Source: Deltaproteobacteria bacterium | Lineage (GTDB): Bacteria; BMS3Abin14 | Direction: 5' to 3' | DNA length: 44,956 bases | Assembly: GCA_013151915.1 (NCBI GenBank) | Contig: JAADHJ010000036.1 | Coordinates: forward strand, 1-44,956 | Part shown: positions 6,491-16,133 of the stretch, one piece after another | How the letters are laid out: each line of letters opens with the position of its first letter | How positions within the stretch are numbered: position 1 is the first letter of the stretch | The notes under the pieces: generated by a model | Told to the model about the DNA's origin: nothing | Databases searched by the model: none | The model's input: only the letters and a program-made list of their open reading frames with translations | Program-made: the position numbers and the translations under genes

Positions 6491-8098
6491 CTACTCCCTG
6501 ATCATCTGGATGGAAAGGACCATGGCCACGTGGCGCGCGAAAAACTCCAACAGGTTGATGGTCTCGGGCGGGATAGGCCTGTGGGTATACTTCCTGTCCG
6601 CGCCGATGACGCCAACTACCTTTTCCTCATGGCTTTTGAGCGGAACGATGACAAAGATTCGGGATCGTACAGCGGGAATTCTGCTGTACGGATCGGCCAG
6701 TCGATATTCTGGTGGAACGGGCTTATTGCCGTCAAAATAGATAGTTTTTCCGTCTCGAAAAGCTTTGGATATGGCACCGCCTCTCTCATCCATGGGAACC
6801 TTGATCCTGTCCTGGGGATAGTTTTTTATACCGACGGAAGTCTTGCACTCGAGCATTCCCGTCCTCCAATTCGGCATGAAGAGATTGAGGCGATCCAGCT
6901 CGAAAAGCTCCTTGGCCATGATCTCCTGGATCCCCTGGATAACCGGTCCTATCTCCCTGTGGGACAGAAAAGCCCGACTAAGTTCGAACTGGAACTCCTG
7001 AAGACGCATCAGATTACGATTGCTCTCTGAAAGCCTTTCGTTGGATGTTACAAGCCTTTTCCTCAAGCGGTGAAGCTCCAGTTCACTCTCCACGCTGTGC
7101 ATGAGGGCGGAAAGAACTCCCGTTTTATCTTTTTCCGGCTTAACCTGTCCTTCCGGAAAGATGAGAATAAGGGTTACGGACGAACGGTTCTCATGGCAAT
7201 GGGCAAACCCGAGGAGTACGGCCTTCCCGGCAGCCGGCAAATCAACCTGCCTCTCCAGGCCCTCACAGCCGAATTCCGGACAAAGCCCCTTATCCCTTAT
7301 CAACCTTATGACGGGGGAGGGAGGGTTTCCCCATGACCGGACGACCACCTGGCCTCTTTCGGGATTTCTCCTGTTCAGTAGGAAGATCCAGGGGGCATCA
7401 CTGATTCGGCGGACATATTTGAATACAATATTATATAACTTCTCATAATCGTCGACTCCACGGACATCGAGAACGAACTCGTGCAGGATGGTGATCTCTG
7501 CCAGTCGCTTTTCCCCAACGGCGTTGGCCTTCTCAAGGGCCGCCGTGTAGCGTCGAACCTCGTCGTGGGTCGCGGCGAGTTCCTGGGCCAGTCGCTCCGC
7601 CCGTTCTCTTTCCTCAATGGACCTTTGGGCGATGATCCTGAGGAGGAGCGCCAAAAACAGGAACAGGCAGCCCCTCATTACAAGATCAAACCAATAGGCC
7701 TGATCCCAGGTTGAGAGAATGGATGTGAGGTAAACCACCGTGCTGACGGCTGAAATGATCAGGATCTGCGACCATTTGACGAAAGGCGCCCTTAAGGCCA
7801 GGATGAAATACAGGAACAGGTAGAACTCGCTGTCGGCCCCCCCCGTCAGATAGATCAGGAACCCGACAAAAAGGATATCGAGGTAAACCAGAAATTCCCT
7901 CTCCCCGGAGTCGGCCCGGCGTCCAAACTGGTTCCACAGATAGACGCCGGCCGAGAAGACGAGGTACCCCAGCACGATTATCCTTACGCCTGCCACACCC
8001 ATGGGATGTCTGGTGAAAAGTGTCCACAGGAAAACACCAACCGCAAAAACGGATCGTACCAGGAACCGCTGTGCCCACGGCGGAACCCGATGTTCCAT
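6491..8098 (-). CDS. Membrane sensor with two GAF-like domains and no output domain
   Basis: 535 residues. The N-terminal ~160 residues hold about five or six hydrophobic membrane segments (for example SVFAVGVFLWTLF, IIVLGYLVFSAGVYLW, YLDILFVGFLIYL, GCLFLFLALLLRII). A coiled coil follows (ERERAERLAQELAATHDEVR), then a first GAF-like region, a second coiled coil around residues 345-375, and a clearer C-terminal GAF domain ending VVPLKSHEEKVVGVIGADRK...ARHVAMVLSIQMI. No histidine kinase, GGDEF, EAL or phosphatase module follows. The role is probably signal sensing with output through a partner. It is one base from the M28 peptidase gene stop, so they are co-transcribed. Confidence 0.7.
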   Translation of the reverse strand: MEHRVPPWAQRFLVRSVFAVGVFLWTLFTRHPMGVAGVRIIVLGYLVFSAGVYLWNQFGRRADSGEREFLVYLDILFVGFLIYLTGGADSEFYLFLYFILALRAPFVKWSQILIISAVSTVVYLTSILSTWDQAYWFDLVMRGCLFLFLALLLRIIAQRSIEERERAERLAQELAATHDEVRRYTAALEKANAVGEKRLAEITILHEFVLDVRGVDDYEKLYNIVFKYVRRISDAPWIFLLNRRNPERGQVVVRSWGNPPSPVIRLIRDKGLCPEFGCEGLERQVDLPAAGKAVLLGFAHCHENRSSVTLILIFPEGQVKPEKDKTGVLSALMHSVESELELHRLRKRLVTSNERLSESNRNLMRLQEFQFELSRAFLSHREIGPVIQGIQEIMAKELFELDRLNLFMPNWRTGMLECKTSVGIKNYPQDRIKVPMDERGGAISKAFRDGKTIYFDGNKPVPPEYRLADPYSRIPAVRSRIFVIVPLKSHEEKVVGVIGADRKYTHRPIPPETINLLEFFARHVAMVLSIQMIRE

Positions 8099-8099
8099 C

Positions 8100-9287
8100 T
8101 TAATCCATCTCCAGGAAGATCCGCCTCAGTGACTCGGTAACCAGTGACATGGTCGGATAATCAACGTTAAAGGCGTTGTCGATAATGGAATGGCGGATGT
8201 AATTGGGATAATCGGACAACCAGAGGGATGGAACACCGCGATGGGCGAACGGGGTATGGTTGCTTTTTCCGGTTTTGGAACGTACACGCTCGGCAGTGTA
8301 ACCGAGGTCCTGCAGCACATCACAGGCCAGGCGGGAAAGCCCATTATCCATCACGGCGTCTCTGTCGCGCGTGATGACGCAGAGGTTGGGCCATCCCACG
8401 GCGTCAAGGTTCACCACGCAGGATGTCGCCTTGAGGAGGTTGGCCCTGTATCGCTGGGCCGCAAACTGTTCCGCACCGACACATCCCTCCTCCTCGCAGT
8501 CGGCGAAAAGATAACGGACCTTGACCGGAAGATCCCGCCCGTATCCGGCCCGGATAAAAGCGAGCATGACGGCAACGCCGGAGGCATCATCGCTGGCTCC
8601 GGGGGTGTGGGGTCTGGTATCGTAATGGGCGGTGAGAAGGGCATGACGCCCGTTGTCCCCCCCGTACCCGGCCTCCAGATTCCGGCACCGGATTCTTCGC
8701 CTCTTCGATCTGTTATGGAGCCTGACCCTGCCGCCGCCCGCATCAATCACCCGGCGGGCCACCGACTTGTGTATGGCGAAACCGGGGATGGGGGCAAGGC
8801 TGTAGTCGCATGCTCCCGAATACAGTTCATCAAAATAGTCATTGTACCAGATCAGGGCCGGAGCGCCCCTCATGGCCGCCTCCCGGATCTTGGTTGTCTC
8901 ATGACTTTTCCAGAGCATGGTAAGATGGACCTTGCCCTCGGTATCGTCCAGAGACTCGTAATCCTCCTCACGCGCGTGCCCAACCGGAAGGATCTCGGAC
9001 TCCATCCTTCGGATTGAAGGGGCTCCAATCCCCGGAAGTGTCTCGACCTTTTCGTACCCCTGTCCGGTATCGATCTCAAGGGACCACTTGTGTGGGATAT
9101 GGATGTCAACCGTAAACGGTTGAACGTTCACCCACAGCCCCCATGAACGCAGTGTCCGCTGAAGATAGTCAAAAGCCTTACCGTGTCCCTTGCCGCCGAT
9201 AAACCGATCGGGAAAATCCAGACTGAGCCTGTGTATGTAGGATTTCAGTTGTTCTTCCACGGATTTACCTGCCGTCCTCTCCGCCAT
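8100..9287 (-). CDS. M28-family zinc peptidase
   Basis: 395 residues with the M28 aminopeptidase metal-site pattern in order: TAHYDTRPHTPG (first His and context), SDDASGVAVML (bridging Asp), ADCEEEGCVGAEQF (catalytic Glu-Glu), NLDAVGWPN (Asp), and a C-terminal His (IRHSIIDN). A protease-associated-like insert seems to occupy residues 90-190. No signal peptide is seen at the start MAERTAGKSVEEQL, which is unusual because many M28 enzymes are exported. The start overlaps the end of the TPR gene by 23 bases, and the gene ends one base before the sensor gene. The substrate cannot be told. Confidence 0.85.
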   Translation of the reverse strand: MAERTAGKSVEEQLKSYIHRLSLDFPDRFIGGKGHGKAFDYLQRTLRSWGLWVNVQPFTVDIHIPHKWSLEIDTGQGYEKVETLPGIGAPSIRRMESEILPVGHAREEDYESLDDTEGKVHLTMLWKSHETTKIREAAMRGAPALIWYNDYFDELYSGACDYSLAPIPGFAIHKSVARRVIDAGGGRVRLHNRSKRRRIRCRNLEAGYGGDNGRHALLTAHYDTRPHTPGASDDASGVAVMLAFIRAGYGRDLPVKVRYLFADCEEEGCVGAEQFAAQRYRANLLKATSCVVNLDAVGWPNLCVITRDRDAVMDNGLSRLACDVLQDLGYTAERVRSKTGKSNHTPFAHRGVPSLWLSDYPNYIRHSIIDNAFNVDYPTMSLVTESLRRIFLEMD

Positions 9288-9924
9288 TCAACTCACCAAG
9301 GAGCTTCTCCAGCGCCTGTCGCATCCGCTTATCGGAAGCTGGTGTGAGGCGCAGAGCCATGGCGGCCCCTTTCCGCGCTTCCTCAACATTCCCCATGGCC
9401 TTAAGGATCCGGGCACGCGTATCCAGATAAGGGTAAAGGGGGAAAGGAGCCATTTCAATAGCTTTTTCAATATGATAAAGAGCTGCTCCATTGTAGCCCA
9501 GGCCGGATTCCACCCATGCCAGGTTGTTCCAGACGGCCGGGTCATCCTCGCCCTTTTCAATAGATCGGCGGTATTCCTCCGCCGCCATCTCCAGATCACC
9601 GCTTGAATGAAACATGTCCCCCAGCATCGCATAGGCCTCAGGACGTTCAGGCCGGTCGGCCACCGCCCCCGAAAGAACCTCTTTGGCACGCTGGTTCTCG
9701 GCGGACCGGATGTACCCTGCGGCGAGCGTCAACCGGTTTTCGTAGCTCGTCTCCGCGGCGACCGGGTGCCTGACACCGGCGCATCCATAGAACGCCGCAA
9801 GTAAAAGGGACATGAAGATGAGAATGCTCCAGGTCAACAGACGCCGGCCTGATGGATGATGGATGGGGCGGTAATCCGGACCACGGTTGTCCGGAAGCGT
9901 GAAAAAGGTCGGACAAGGTTGCAA
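9265..9924 (-). CDS. TPR protein with N-terminal membrane anchor or lipoprotein signal
   Basis: 219 residues. A hydrophobic stretch (LTWSILIFMSLLLAAFYGCAG) begins near residue 30; the Cys could be a lipidation site, although Phe-Tyr-Gly before it is a poor lipobox. A later start at MSLLLAAFYGC would give a conventional short signal. The rest is at least three tetratricopeptide repeats (for example PEAYAMLGDMFHSSGDLEMA, DPAVWNNLAWVESGLGYNGA), so it is likely a periplasmic or membrane-attached scaffold. It overlaps the M28 gene by 23 bases and may be translationally coupled to it. Confidence 0.7.
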   Translation of the reverse strand: MQPCPTFFTLPDNRGPDYRPIHHPSGRRLLTWSILIFMSLLLAAFYGCAGVRHPVAAETSYENRLTLAAGYIRSAENQRAKEVLSGAVADRPERPEAYAMLGDMFHSSGDLEMAAEEYRRSIEKGEDDPAVWNNLAWVESGLGYNGAALYHIEKAIEMAPFPLYPYLDTRARILKAMGNVEEARKGAAMALRLTPASDKRMRQALEKLLGELNGGEDGR

Positions 9925-9941
9925 AGGAGCACCCCGACTAT

Positions 9942-10793
9942 CTAATCAACAGGCGGTAAGACCTCATCCATGCTTCCCGAACGGAAACCCTGCAGATCAA
10001 AGGTAATATAGCGAAATCCGATCTCTTTAAAGGCGGAAACTATTCCCTCCCTGGTCTCCTCTCGAACAAGATCCCCGATTCGGTCGACGGGCACCTCCAC
10101 CCTTGCCACGTCACCATGGACCCTGATCCTTGCAACGTCAAAACCCAACGATTTCAGGTACTTTTCACCCCCGTCCACCTTACCGACAGCCTCCAGGCTG
10201 ATGGGATTTCCATAGGGGAAGCGGGTCGCAAGGCAAGGCGATGACGGCCGATCCCAGGTTGACATCCCCAACCTCCTGCTTTCCGACCTGATCTGATCCT
10301 TGGTCAGTCCGGCTTCGCGAAGGGGGCTCCGGATTCCCAGTTCCTCGAGGGCTCTGATACCCGGTCTGTACTCTCCGCCGTCATCGGCGTTGGTACCGTC
10401 CAGGATCCAGGAGATGCGCTTGCGCTTTGCCATCTCGGACAGGTGGGTAAATATGATTTTCTTGCACAGATAGCATCTGTCCGGCATATTGCGGGCGACA
10501 CCCTGGTCCTCCAGAGGATCCAGTTGGACGGAACTGACCTGGACCCCCCATGAATGGGCAAGTTCCAGCGCCTCTTCCGCTTCCCCCCGTGGGAGCAGAG
10601 GACTGTGGACCGTCACCGCGAGTACCGAATCCCTGCCGAGAACATCCACAGCGTAACGAAGCAGGAAGGAGCTGTCTACACCGCCGGAGAAGGCCACCAG
10701 CGCCCGACGGACATCCCGGAGGATGGAACAAAGCCGTATCATCCCGGGGCTGGGACGGCCATAAGGATTACCATGAGGGTGTCTATCGTTCAT
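9942..10793 (-). CDS. larE: ATP-dependent sacrificial sulfur transferase LarE
   Basis: 283 residues of the PP-loop ATPase family. LarE adds sulfur to the nickel-pincer nucleotide cofactor of lactate racemase and related enzymes. Visible are the PP-loop SGGVDSSFLL, DRCYLCKKIIF, the middle segment DGTNADD, and WDRPSSPCLATRFPYG, which holds the cysteine position used as sulfur donor in the characterised enzyme. Start chosen is ATG at 10793 (MNDRHPHGN) behind AGGACCGGAACA; a GTG 36 bases upstream gives 295 residues but lacks a good ribosome binding site. No larA, larB or larC lies in the window. It is 70 bases downstream of the Rrf2 regulator. Confidence 0.88.
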   Translation of the reverse strand: MNDRHPHGNPYGRPSPGMIRLCSILRDVRRALVAFSGGVDSSFLLRYAVDVLGRDSVLAVTVHSPLLPRGEAEEALELAHSWGVQVSSVQLDPLEDQGVARNMPDRCYLCKKIIFTHLSEMAKRKRISWILDGTNADDGGEYRPGIRALEELGIRSPLREAGLTKDQIRSESRRLGMSTWDRPSSPCLATRFPYGNPISLEAVGKVDGGEKYLKSLGFDVARIRVHGDVARVEVPVDRIGDLVREETREGIVSAFKEIGFRYITFDLQGFRSGSMDEVLPPVD

Positions 10794-10864
10794 TGTTCCG
10801 GTCCTCGAAAGGGGAACATGGAAAGCCACGGACGGGATTATCTGCGGACCGCGTTGTGGTCCCG

Positions 10865-11332
10865 TCAGATGTTATACGTGTACGGATGGTCGTACTCCCT
10901 CTCTACACCCAGATCTTTTGCCTCATTGCAGAGGTTGGCAATGGTAATGGTGTCGAAGAACTTCTCGATCTGCCCGCTGATCTTGGCCCACATGACCGTC
11001 GCGACGCAGTCATCTTTACGTGGACACTTCCTGCGAGAGCTATCGCCGACGCAAAAGACCAACTCAAACGGGCCTTCCGTAGCACGGATGATGTCGCCCA
11101 TGGTAATCTGGGACGGTTCTTTCAGCAGAAAATAGCCGCCGCTCGGCCCCCTCTTGCTCCCCAGGATGCCGGCCTTTTTGAGCTTCTGAAAAATCTGTTC
11201 CAGATACCTCGGGCTGATCTGCTGCCTTCTTGAAATATCCTTGATCTGTGACGGAAGCCCGACGGAGTGATATGCAATGTCGAACAGGGCTCTGACGCCA
11301 TAACGGCTCTTGGTAGAAAGTCTCATGGACAA
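10865..11332 (-). CDS. Rrf2-family regulator, IscR-like with cluster cysteines
   Basis: 155 residues: an N-terminal winged helix (MRLSTKSRYGVRALFDIAYH, then ISRRQQISPRYLEQIFQKLKKAG and GPSGGYFLLKEPSQI) and three cysteines spaced C-x8-C-x5-C (FCVGDSSRRKCPRKDDC), as expected for a [2Fe-2S] sensor of the IscR/Rrf2 type. It probably represses genes of Fe-S or cysteine/sulfur metabolism. The marked start is a TTG that is correctly spaced from a G-rich ribosome binding site; ATG at 11326 is the alternative. There is no isc operon next to it; its neighbour is larE, itself a sulfur-transfer enzyme. Confidence 0.85.
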   Translation of the reverse strand: MSMRLSTKSRYGVRALFDIAYHSVGLPSQIKDISRRQQISPRYLEQIFQKLKKAGILGSKRGPSGGYFLLKEPSQITMGDIIRATEGPFELVFCVGDSSRRKCPRKDDCVATVMWAKISGQIEKFFDTITIANLCNEAKDLGVEREYDHPYTYNI

Positions 11333-11581
11333 AATAATCCCCCCTTTTCAGTTATTATCCAACCACGAAGGGTATTTTCTTCCATTTAATTCGTCAAGCA
11401 CATTTTCAGGCTCCCGAAACCAGGGTCTTGTATCCGGGGGTCCAGGACACTTCGATACATCCATATCTTGATACCTCCACACTCCCATACCACCTTTTCG
11501 TCCCCCGCGTCCGCTTCTCCTCTCTGGACACTGGACTCTGGACTACTGGACCCTGGACTCTGGACTAACTATATTCCGCTT
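11333..11581. repeat. Repeat-rich gap with a CTGGACT heptad array
   Basis: The 249-base gap between nfi and the Rrf2 gene has no gene. At 11524-11566 six heptads occur (CTGGACA, CTGGACT, CTGGACT, one extra A, CTGGACC, CTGGACT, CTGGACT), the complement of TCCAG-type units. Before it, 11505-11523 repeats the CCCGCGTCCGCTTCTCC module seen at 2258-2275, and 11450-11492 resembles the ACTTCCATATTCCCAC module near 3905. So it is a second composite of the same short-repeat modules. Confidence 0.75.
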
Positions 11582-12235
11582 CTACTCCCGGGTAAGTTTG
11601 TGGGCGAGTCTGGTCGGCTCCGGCAATCGATAGCCTTCCAGACACATCATGGTACCCTTCAGCGCATCCTCCGGATCGAGGAGGTGGCCCGGAGAAATAT
11701 AAATGGGCCTGCACCCCTTTTTTGATCTCACCACATATCCCACAAGCCTCTCCCTTATTGTCAAAGGTTCATATCCACCAACCCTGTACCCTGGATCACG
11801 GTGTTCTCCCACGAGACGGCTCTTGGCACATCCGATGGTGGGAATACCGGTAAGGATTCCGATGTGGGAAGCCAACCCCAGGCCTCTGGGGTGTGCTATT
11901 CCCTGTCCATCTACGATGATCGCATCCGGTGGCGGCATCCGGCGCAGAACAGGCAGGAGAGGTGGAACCTCCCTGAAGGATAAAAGGCCCGGGATATAGG
12001 GAAACATGGTCTTTCCCTCGTGTCTCAATGATAGGATTTTTTTGAATTCCGGGATTGTCAGGAGGATGCCCGCCGCGATAAACCGGCCGGTGGATCGCTG
12101 GTAGGAAACATCGATTCCCAGTACGGTTTTCAACTGTGGAAGTGGTCCACCGGTGACCATTTCCGCCATTTCCAGCTGGATATGACGCGCCTCCCCCGGA
12201 GTCAGGTCCCATCTGTGAAGGGATTGAATATCCAT
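11582..12235 (-). CDS. nfi: Endonuclease V
   Basis: About 217 residues from ATG at 12235 (MDIQSLHRWDLTPGEARHIQ). Endonuclease V nicks DNA (and RNA) one base 3' to deaminated adenine (inosine). The family signatures are present: GIDVSY with its catalytic Asp, YIPGLLSFREVPPLL, VDGQGIAHPRGLGLASHIGI with Asp and His of the metal site, and PTIGCAKSRLVG. The frame extends upstream to a TTG at 12283 with its own AGGA, so the true start is uncertain. It stands alone between a repeat-rich gap and the PAP2-like gene. Confidence 0.93.
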   Translation of the reverse strand: MDIQSLHRWDLTPGEARHIQLEMAEMVTGGPLPQLKTVLGIDVSYQRSTGRFIAAGILLTIPEFKKILSLRHEGKTMFPYIPGLLSFREVPPLLPVLRRMPPPDAIIVDGQGIAHPRGLGLASHIGILTGIPTIGCAKSRLVGEHRDPGYRVGGYEPLTIRERLVGYVVRSKKGCRPIYISPGHLLDPEDALKGTMMCLEGYRLPEPTRLAHKLTRE

Positions 12236-12311
12236 AGGGGTCGTTCCCGTTACGGATCGAGAAGGATCGGATGGAAAGGACAAGATGTCCTGTTCCCGGA
12301 CTGTGAAATCG

Positions 12312-13163
12312 CTAAAACCTGTAAACGACTTTTACCCCTATGGCATGAGACGCGCCTGCAACAAACATCGGGGCAAAACTCACCGATCCATTATCGTCAG
12401 GTGAGGACAGATAGGCGACTGTTCTTCCGATAGCGGTACCCAATATTGCCCCAAGGAACACGTCTGAAGGCCATGCGTCCTCGAAGTAGACCTGGGCGAG
12501 CCCCACGCCCGTTGCCACTGCGTAGTACATTATCGAAGAAAAGGTCCCCTGGCCATAAGCAAGCACGCTGACGGTGGAAAAGGTCAGCGCAGTATCCATA
12601 TTCGGCATGGATCCGAAGCCGGAAAAGGGTTTGAAATTCTGGGGGTCGTCAGCCGATCCGGGGCCGTTTCTCCCAAGTACAAACTCGGCAGCCCCTCCAA
12701 AAAGGGCTGTCAAGGCAGCGGCCTCCAGGCTCATGAGGGCGCCCGACTTGATATTCATATCCTCCATAAGGTACCCGACCAAATAAGCGCCTGCGGTAAT
12801 CTGAACGATATAATTCCCGAGGTCATTAAAGGCATCGTAATAATCACTCTGGAAATTATCCCCCCTGCCGGAGATGTCGCCCAGCACCTCCCCGTCGTTG
12901 TCCAGAAGAAAAAAGGAGGTTAGAAGGGTCATCCCAAGGGCGGCAGTCCCTTTGGGGGTAAGGCGAAATGGTGAGGAAGCAACGTAATGAAGGTCATTAT
13001 CCAGTTTCTCCATTATGAGTTCGAAAGCCGGATTGAGACGGTTCGGTCCCACGGCCGGTTTGATGATCCTCAAGGTACGCCCGGAAGGTTCGCCTCCATC
13101 CGCCCGCGACACCAACGGGGATACCAACATGGCGGCCAGGAAAAGAACAATAAAGGATCTCAT
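12312..13163 (-). CDS. Exported PAP2-fold protein lacking catalytic residues
   Basis: 283 residues. The N-terminus is a signal peptide (MRSFIVLFLAAMLVSPLVSRA) and the C-terminus ends in aromatic-rich strands (VKVVYRF). The central region follows the PAP2 phosphatase layout: VLGRNGPGSADDPQNFKPF, then GSMPNMDTALTFSTVSVLA where active enzymes have PSGHTA, then LAQVYFEDAWPSDVFLGAIL where active enzymes have SRVYxxxHW. Thus the motif-2 Ser and His and the motif-3 Arg and His are all replaced. It is probably a non-catalytic descendant, possibly envelope-located. The stop overlaps nothing, but the start overlaps the DUF502 gene stop by four bases (ATGA), so the two are coupled. Confidence 0.65.
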   Translation of the reverse strand: MRSFIVLFLAAMLVSPLVSRADGGEPSGRTLRIIKPAVGPNRLNPAFELIMEKLDNDLHYVASSPFRLTPKGTAALGMTLLTSFFLLDNDGEVLGDISGRGDNFQSDYYDAFNDLGNYIVQITAGAYLVGYLMEDMNIKSGALMSLEAAALTALFGGAAEFVLGRNGPGSADDPQNFKPFSGFGSMPNMDTALTFSTVSVLAYGQGTFSSIMYYAVATGVGLAQVYFEDAWPSDVFLGAILGTAIGRTVAYLSSPDDNGSVSFAPMFVAGASHAIGVKVVYRF

Positions 13164-13822
13164 TGAAGCGGCTCTTCAGCTGAACGGACGGGGCCGGGGC
13201 ATTGATTCGCCTCGGTGGGTAGAATAACGCCGGCTGAAACCACCATTCGAAAGGCATCCTCAACGCTCCAGCTCAGAGGGATTGTTTCCGTCTCCGGAAC
13301 AATGTACAGAAACCCTGACGTCGGGTTTGGAGTGGTGGGGATGAAAACGGTCAAGGAGGGGCCGGGGACTTTCCGATCCACCTCTCCTTTCGATTCACCC
13401 GTCACAAAGCCGACGCTGTACAGGCCTTTTCTCGGATATTCAATGAGGACAACGCGCCGGAAGCTGTCTCCTTCCTTCGCGAAAACGGCCTCGAGGATCT
13501 GTTTGGATGAAAAGTAGAACCACCGGACAATGGGGATCTTTTCCAGAAGCTTCTCCCCTGTGGCGAGAAACTTCCTCCCGATCACATTGGCGACAAACGC
13601 CCCAAGGACAAACACGAGCAGAAATGATATCAACATTCCCAAACCGGGAATGTTGAATCCGATCAGGGTCTCAGGGCGATAGGCGCGGGGAATCAAAGCC
13701 AGCGCCTTATCGGTAATTCTGAAAAGGGTAATGAGGACCCATCCGGTCAAAAACACCGGGATGAGAACCAGGAACCCGGTCAGAATATATTTCCGGATCA
13801 GAGTCTTTAGCAGGGCAATCAA
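13160..13822 (-). CDS. DUF502 family membrane protein
   Basis: 220 residues of the DUF502 family. Two hydrophobic segments (YILTGFLVLIPVFLTGWVLITLF and LGMLISFLLVFVLGAFVANVIG, each about 20-23 residues) precede a conserved region with IPIVRWFYFSSKQILEAVF, RRVVLIEYPRKGLYSVGFVTG and the family signature VFIPTTPNPTSGFLYIVP. The start is a TTG behind a strong AAGGGGGAG ribosome binding site. The function is unknown. It is transcribed away from groES and its stop overlaps the start of the PAP2-like gene. Confidence 0.88.
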   Translation of the reverse strand: MIALLKTLIRKYILTGFLVLIPVFLTGWVLITLFRITDKALALIPRAYRPETLIGFNIPGLGMLISFLLVFVLGAFVANVIGRKFLATGEKLLEKIPIVRWFYFSSKQILEAVFAKEGDSFRRVVLIEYPRKGLYSVGFVTGESKGEVDRKVPGPSLTVFIPTTPNPTSGFLYIVPETETIPLSWSVEDAFRMVVSAGVILPTEANQCPGPVRSAEEPLQ

Positions 13823-13919
13823 GGAACTCCCCCTTATTATTGAGAATTATTCAGCCATTCTATCGGAATAACCGAAATTTAATCAAGGCCTGATAATTCA
13901 GGATTTTTAATCCACCCCC

Positions 13920-13947
13920 TTGATTTTTAAAAACAGCTGGTTATATT
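13920..13947 (+). promoter_or_regulatory. Probable groESL promoter
   Basis: A -35 box TTGATT (13920-13925) is separated by 16 bases from a -10 box TATATT (13942-13947), about 145 bases before the groES start. The CCCCCTTGAT context also partly fits a heat-shock sigma factor -35, but no CCCAT-type -10 is present, so I read it as a housekeeping promoter. Confidence 0.55.
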
Positions 13948-13959
13948 CCCACCGAGCCG

Positions 13960-13977
13960 GCACTCAAAGGAGAGTGC
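13960..13977 (+). promoter_or_regulatory. Inverted repeat in the groESL leader
   Basis: GCACTC and GAGTGC are separated by six bases, just downstream of the putative promoter. The arms equal the inner arms of the CIRCE operator bound by HrcA, but CIRCE has a nine-base spacer and TTA/TAA outer bases, which are absent. It may be a diverged operator or a leader hairpin. Confidence 0.45.
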
Positions 13978-14091
13978 AAATCCAACGGATGAGAACCGGT
14001 GAGCGGGACATCCTGTCTCGGCTAACAGCGCGAAGGAGAAGGAAGGATTCACAGCGACCTTTATTTTGAATTGTAAGGAGGAGAACGCAAG

Positions 14092-16057
<1,966 letters not shown>

Positions 16058-16076
16058 CAACCATCCTTTTGAGGTA

Positions 16077-16110
16077 AACCCCCCGGGGCTGTGCCCCGGG
16101 GGGTTTTTTT
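16077..16110 (+). terminator. Rho-independent terminator of groESL
   Basis: A perfect 11-bp stem, CCCCCCGGGGC/GCCCCGGGGGG, with a three-base loop TGT and a run of seven T follows the groEL stop by about 20 bases. Confidence 0.97.
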
Positions 16111-16133
16111 CGAGATATCCCGGACCCTGGATC

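Noticed and set aside
13960-13977. Canonical CIRCE element
   Set aside because: Spacer is six rather than nine and outer bases are missing; reported only as a possible relative.
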